Shown here: piece by piece, positions 29,675 to 33,248 of the stretch | How the letters are laid out: each line of letters begins with the position of its first letter | Position numbering within the stretch: the first letter of the stretch is position 1 | Source: Oscillospiraceae bacterium | Lineage (GTDB): Bacteria; Bacillota; Clostridia; Oscillospirales; Acutalibacteraceae | Assembly: GCA_031262985.1 (NCBI GenBank) | Contig: JAISGQ010000039.1 | Location: 1 to 33,248 of the forward strand | DNA length: 33,248 nucleotides | Direction of reading: 5' to 3' | The notes under the pieces: model-generated | Told to the model about the DNA's origin: nothing | Seen by the model: the letters and a program-made list of their open reading frames with translations, nothing else | The model's database searches: none | Translations under genes and position numbers: made by a program

Positions 29675-32425
29675 TTACTTATCTTTTCCGCAGCACTGCT
29701 TGTACTTCTTCCCGCTTCCGCACGGACACGGAGCGTTACGCGCAACCTTGCCGCTTCCCCTGACCGTCTTCGCGGAGGGGTCGCTGCCGTCGGAGGAGGT
29801 GGCAATCACCTTCGCGACCTGCTTTCTCTCCACCTGCTCGGCAGTTCTCGGAACCATGGTCATCATGATTCTGCAAACCTCGTCCTTGATAAGAGCAATC
29901 ATCTCGTCGAACATATCGAAGCCTTCGACCGTATACGCAACAACGGGGTCCTTCTGTCCGTATGCGCGCAGTCCGATACCCTTTTTCAGCTCCTCCATAG
30001 CGTCGATATGCTCCATCCACAGCGAATCGACAGTGTGGAGCAGAACCTTTCGCTCGAAGGCTCTCATAAGCTCGCTGCCTACGTCCTTCTCCTTGTTTTC
30101 GTACCTCTCGTGCATACGCTCGAGGAGCATATTTGTTATATACTCCGCCTCTACGTTGTACAGCTCCTCCTCGGTGTACACAAAATCGTCGTCGTGTGTA
30201 AGGTAGGGGTTATACTCTGCGCGAAGGGCGGTAAAGTTCCAGTCGTCCTTGCTGTCGCCCGTAAGATAGAAAGAAACCTTGCCTGTTATCGACTCCTCAA
30301 GCATCTTGAGTATCTTATCCTTCAAGTCCTCGTTGTTGAGAACCTGATCGCGCTGGGAGTAGATAATCTCCCTCTGGCGGTTCATAACATCGTCAAACTT
30401 TATGACATTCTTTCTGATACCGAAGTTTCTGCCCTCAACATTCCTCTGTGCGTTTTCTATCATGCTTGACAGTATGCCAACCTGTATCGGCATATCCTCG
30501 TCTCCGCTGATAGTAGACATAACTCCCTTCACTCTGTCGCCGCCGAACAGGCGCATGAGGTCGTCCTCAAGGGAGATGTAGAACTGCGTTTCGCCCGGGT
30601 CGCCCTGACGTCCGGCACGTCCTCTTAGCTGATTGTCGATACGGCGCGACTCGTGACGCTCCGTGCCGATAATCAGAAGTCCGCCGACGGAGCAGACCCT
30701 CTCCGCCTCCATGCGGATTTCTTTCTCATACTGCTCGATTAGCTCGTTGTAACGCTTACGCGCCGCGATAATCTCCGCGTTGTCCGTTTCGCCGAATGAG
30801 TTTGCCTCCTCTATCATCTCCTCGGAGTACTCTTCCGTGCGCATTTTCTGCTTTGCCATAAATTCGGAGTTACCGCCGAGCTTTATGTCAGTTCCGCGTC
30901 CCGCCATGTTTGTGGCGATAGTGACCGCGCCGAACTTACCCGCCTGCGCCACTATCTCAGCCTCTCTCGCGTGCTGCTTTGCGTTGAGCACCTGATGCTT
31001 TACTCCCTGCCGTGTGAGAAGGCTGCTCAGAAGCTCCGATTTTTCGATTGAAACCGTACCGACGAGTATGGGCTGTCCGTCCTTGTGAGCCTCGAGAATG
31101 AGAGCGATTACAGCTCTGAATTTAGCCGCCTCAGTCGCGTACACAATGTCGTGGTTGTCTATTCTCGCCATTGGCTTATTGGTAGGCACTTCGATACTGT
31201 CGAGGCGGTAAATCTCTCTGAACTCCTCCTCCTCGGTCAGTGCCGTACCGGTCATGCCGGAGAGCTTTTTGTACAGCCTGAAGTAGTTCTGGAAGGTGAT
31301 GGTCGCGAGAGTTTTCGACTCATGCGCTACCTTCACGCCCTCCTTCGCCTCGATTGCCTGATGCAGTCCGTCGTTGTACCGTCTTCCGTACATAAGGCGT
31401 CCCGTGAACTCATCGACAATGATGACCTCGCCGTCCTGCACAACATAGTCGATATCCCGTATCATTATGCCGTGGGCGCGGATTGCCTGATTGACGTGGT
31501 GGGAGATTGTCTGTGACTGCTCGTCAGTGTCGCTGAGGTTTTCAAGACTGAAATACGACTCCGCCTTCTTTACTCCGCGTTCGGTTAGGGTTACTGTCTT
31601 TGCCTTCTCATCGACGACGTAGTCGGCGTCGGAAACGTCGTCTCTGTCCTCAATCTCCTGCTTTTCGTTGTCGGCTACCATCCTCTTTTGCTTGAGGCGT
31701 CGGGCGAACTCGTTGGCTCTTGTGTAAAGCTCGGTCGATTCCTCTCCCTGACCGGAGATGATAAGAGGAGTTCTCGCCTCGTCGATGAGGATGGAGTCAA
31801 CCTCATCCACCACAGCAAAAACGTGACCTCTCTGCACCTTGAGCTGGATGTAGGGCACCATATTGTCGCGCAGGTAGTCGAAACCAAACTCGTTGTTCGT
31901 TCCGTATGTGATATCGCAGGCATATGCCTTGCGGCGTTCGTCATTTTTGATGTTGGTAGTAACCAAGCCTACCGTCAGTCCGAGCCAGCGGTGAACCTTG
32001 CCCATCCACTCGCTGTCGCGGCGTGCGAGGTATTCGTTGACGGTGACGATGTGTACTCCCTCTCCGGTAAGCGCGTTGAGGTAGGACGGCAGTGTCGCCA
32101 CGAGCGTCTTTCCCTCGCCTGTTTTCATCTCCGCGATTCTTCCCTGATGGAGGATGATTCCGCCTACAATCTGCACGGGGAAGTGCTTTAGTCCGATGAC
32201 GCGCCAGCTCGCCTCGCGGCAAACCGCGAACGCGTCGGGGAGGATGTCGTCGAGCGTTTCTCCGTTTTTAAGACGCTCCTTGAGTATGTCGGTCTGCGCT
32301 TGAAGCTCCTTGTCGCTCATTGCCTCGTAGACCGATTCCTTCTCCAGAACGGCATTTTTGAGAGGCTCAATTTTTTTCAGCTCCCGCTTGGAGTAGTTTC
32401 CGAAAAGTGATTTTAATATATTCAT
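29675..32425 (-). CDS. secA: Preprotein translocase subunit SecA
   Basis: ATPase that pushes unfolded preproteins through SecYEG at the membrane. The 916-residue length is normal. Features in order are [12 protein letters not shown] (Walker A, about 99-110), [36 protein letters not shown] (about 206-225, DEAD-like box), [46 protein letters not shown] and the C-terminal zinc finger [15 protein letters not shown], which binds SecB or the ribosome and lipids. AAAGGGGA lies six bases before the ATG. It has its own promoter and terminator, so it is a single-gene transcript. Confidence 0.98.
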   Translation of the reverse strand: MNILKSLFGNYSKRELKKIEPLKNAVLEKESVYEAMSDKELQAQTDILKERLKNGETLDDILPDAFAVCREASWRVIGLKHFPVQIVGGIILHQGRIAEMKTGEGKTLVATLPSYLNALTGEGVHIVTVNEYLARRDSEWMGKVHRWLGLTVGLVTTNIKNDERRKAYACDITYGTNNEFGFDYLRDNMVPYIQLKVQRGHVFAVVDEVDSILIDEARTPLIISGQGEESTELYTRANEFARRLKQKRMVADNEKQEIEDRDDVSDADYVVDEKAKTVTLTERGVKKAESYFSLENLSDTDEQSQTISHHVNQAIRAHGIMIRDIDYVVQDGEVIIVDEFTGRLMYGRRYNDGLHQAIEAKEGVKVAHESKTLATITFQNYFRLYKKLSGMTGTALTEEEEFREIYRLDSIEVPTNKPMARIDNHDIVYATEAAKFRAVIALILEAHKDGQPILVGTVSIEKSELLSSLLTRQGVKHQVLNAKQHAREAEIVAQAGKFGAVTIATNMAGRGTDIKLGGNSEFMAKQKMRTEEYSEEMIEEANSFGETDNAEIIAARKRYNELIEQYEKEIRMEAERVCSVGGLLIIGTERHESRRIDNQLRGRAGRQGDPGETQFYISLEDDLMRLFGGDRVKGVMSTISGDEDMPIQVGILSSMIENAQRNVEGRNFGIRKNVIKFDDVMNRQREIIYSQRDQVLNNEDLKDKILKMLEESITGKVSFYLTGDSKDDWNFTALRAEYNPYLTHDDDFVYTEEELYNVEAEYITNMLLERMHERYENKEKDVGSELMRAFERKVLLHTVDSLWMEHIDAMEELKKGIGLRAYGQKDPVVAYTVEGFDMFDEMIALIKDEVCRIMMTMVPRTAEQVERKQVAKVIATSSDGSDPSAKTVRGSGKVARNAPCPCGSGKKYKQCCGKDK

Positions 32426-32482
32426 GTTTTTTCCCCTTTAACCGATTAGTATAAAATATATTTTAGGCATACATATGAAGTC

Positions 32483-32511
32483 ATTATATCACAAATAAAC
32501 GTCATTCTCAA
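32483..32511 (-). promoter_or_regulatory. secA promoter
   Basis: On the minus strand TTGAGA (32511-32506), 17 bases, TATAAT (32488-32483) with TGA before the -10. It lies about 58 bases upstream of the secA ATG, a strong consensus promoter. Confidence 0.75.
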
Positions 32512-32643
32512 ATTATTTTTGACGCAATTAATAATGAACCAAAAATTTTACAAATCGGGAGAATCTGTTTTCAAAGATTTCGGCACTTCAATAATTTTGT
32601 ATGTTTTATACTGCTGCGTTTTATTTTGTTTTCGGAGCAATAC

Positions 32644-32982
32644 TCAGCTGTTCTTGTCCACCTGCTTCATCTGCTTGAGGTTGCCGCTCTTGAGGCTTCT
32701 CTTGCGAAGCTCCGCGTTGACCGCCTCAATCGGCACGCCTTTCTCCACGAGCATAACCATAAGGTGGTAGAGCAGGTCGCCTACCTCGCCTACTAACTCC
32801 CCGTTGTCTTGATTCTTCGCGGCGATTATTGTCTCCGCGCTCTCCTCGCCTATCTTCTTGAGAATCTTGTCAAGCCCCTTCTCGAAGAGGTAGCAGGTGT
32901 ACGAGCCCTCCTGCGGATTTTGCTGTCTGTCAACTACTGTGTTGTAGAGGTTTCCCAAAATGTCGTTCATACTTGTACTCAT
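32644..32982 (-). CDS. hisE: Phosphoribosyl-ATP diphosphatase
   Basis: Second step of histidine synthesis: hydrolyses phosphoribosyl-ATP to phosphoribosyl-AMP and pyrophosphate. The 112-residue protein has the all-helical MazG-like fold: LYNTVVDRQQNPQEGSYTCY, LDKILKKIGEESAETIIAAK (metal-binding EExxE-type acidic cluster) and GELVGEVGDLLYHLMVMLVE (second E-x-x-D). The ATG at 32982 has GGAG only one base before it. The ATG at 32970 (starting NDILGNLY) has GGAG 13 bases upstream and agrees better with family starts, so either may be right. It is not joined to other his genes in this window. Confidence 0.92.
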   Translation of the reverse strand: MSTSMNDILGNLYNTVVDRQQNPQEGSYTCYLFEKGLDKILKKIGEESAETIIAAKNQDNGELVGEVGDLLYHLMVMLVEKGVPIEAVNAELRKRSLKSGNLKQMKQVDKNS

Positions 32983-33050
32983 GCTCCGTTCTGATTTTGT
33001 GTGTTTAGCTTTCTAAATTAAAATTCCGTAAAGGTATAATTGTATTAAAG

Positions 33051-33248
33051 TAGGTCGCAAGGCGACCTACACAGGGGAACCCCCGACGAGGGTTCCCCTA
33101 CGGAAAAAATGTCCTTAGGGACATTTTTCCCTACCCCTCCTGCGTTTTTCTGACGATAAAGGATTTCGCTCTCTGCGGAGAGCGAGTTAGGACGCTGTCC
33201 TAACAACCTGCAAGCCTTTGAAAAGGCTTGACCTAAACTTTGCCTCCT
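33051..33248 (+). repeat. Composite palindrome-string repeat, copy 2 (runs off the window)
   Basis: The blocks of 430-718 recur in the same order and orientation: TAGGTCGC/GCGACCTA (33051-33069), AGGGGAACCC/GGGTTCCCCT, AAAAAATGTCC/GGACATTTTT, CGCTCTC/GAGAGCG and AAGCCTTT/AAAGGCTT, ending in the same CCTAAACTTT and GCCTCCT. The 105-bp MITE-like element of copy 1 is missing; a small palindrome GTTAGGAC/GTCCTAAC stands near that place. The two ends of the window are thus direct repeats. Confidence 0.85.

Noticed and set aside
1-33248. tRNA or rRNA genes, including a tRNA target for the integrase
   Set aside because: No tRNA cloverleaf with a GTTCGANNC-type T loop or rRNA segment was noticed in reading; the integrase target is better explained by guaA.

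Overview
The window looks like a contig from an anaerobic, low-to-mid GC Bacillota, most likely a gut clostridium of the Oscillospiraceae/Ruminococcaceae type. The reasons are strong purine-rich ribosome binding sites, promoters of the TTGnnn-17-TATAAT type (often with TGn in front of the -10 box), a class III (oxygen-sensitive) ribonucleotide reductase, and Clostridia-type families (TSCPD, DUF975, VTC/DUF4956/Cthe_2159). No genome name can be assigned from the sequence alone. Both ends of the window lie in copies of one composite palindromic repeat, and the left end is a 117-bp perfect inverted repeat, so the window is probably a whole contig that broke at repeats.

Layout. 1-823: repeats. 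824-4695: glycogen/maltodextrin pair malQ-glgP, ending in a bidirectional terminator shared with a GT4 glycosyltransferase on the minus strand, which lies downstream of a small TSCPD protein. 6461-9496: purA-guaA, the two enzymes that take IMP/XMP to the AMP and GMP branches. 9497-20950: a probable integrated island at the 3' end of guaA. It carries an XRE repressor, a structured leader, xis and a tyrosine integrase, then a broken N-terminal fragment of a conjugation-module gene (CD1108-type), an AT-rich cargo gene resembling DUF6236, and a five-gene envelope operon (VTC-domain polyphosphate polymerase-like, DUF4956, Cthe_2159-type lipoprotein, phosphodiester glycosidase, small membrane protein) opposite a VanR/VanS-like two-component system. 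Degenerate copies of the guaA end and five TTGATAACA arm-type repeats mark its ends. 20951-22117: a second short segment with one unknown gene and another guaA-end-like site, possibly an older insertion remnant.

22206-32982: core genes again. These are a DUF975 membrane protein, nrdD under a promoter overlapped by NrdR-like boxes, a separate 53-residue protein carrying the glycyl-radical-type motif missing from the end of nrdD, a VOC-GNAT pair, an FAD-dependent oxidoreductase with a TTG start, secA and hisE. The end again holds the palindromic repeat.

The points most worth a second look are the apparently split anaerobic ribonucleotide reductase (main chain plus a free-standing glycyl-radical tail with its own promoter), the guaA-targeted island with its structured xis leader, and a 99-bp hairpin repeat family whose stem shows compensatory changes between copies.
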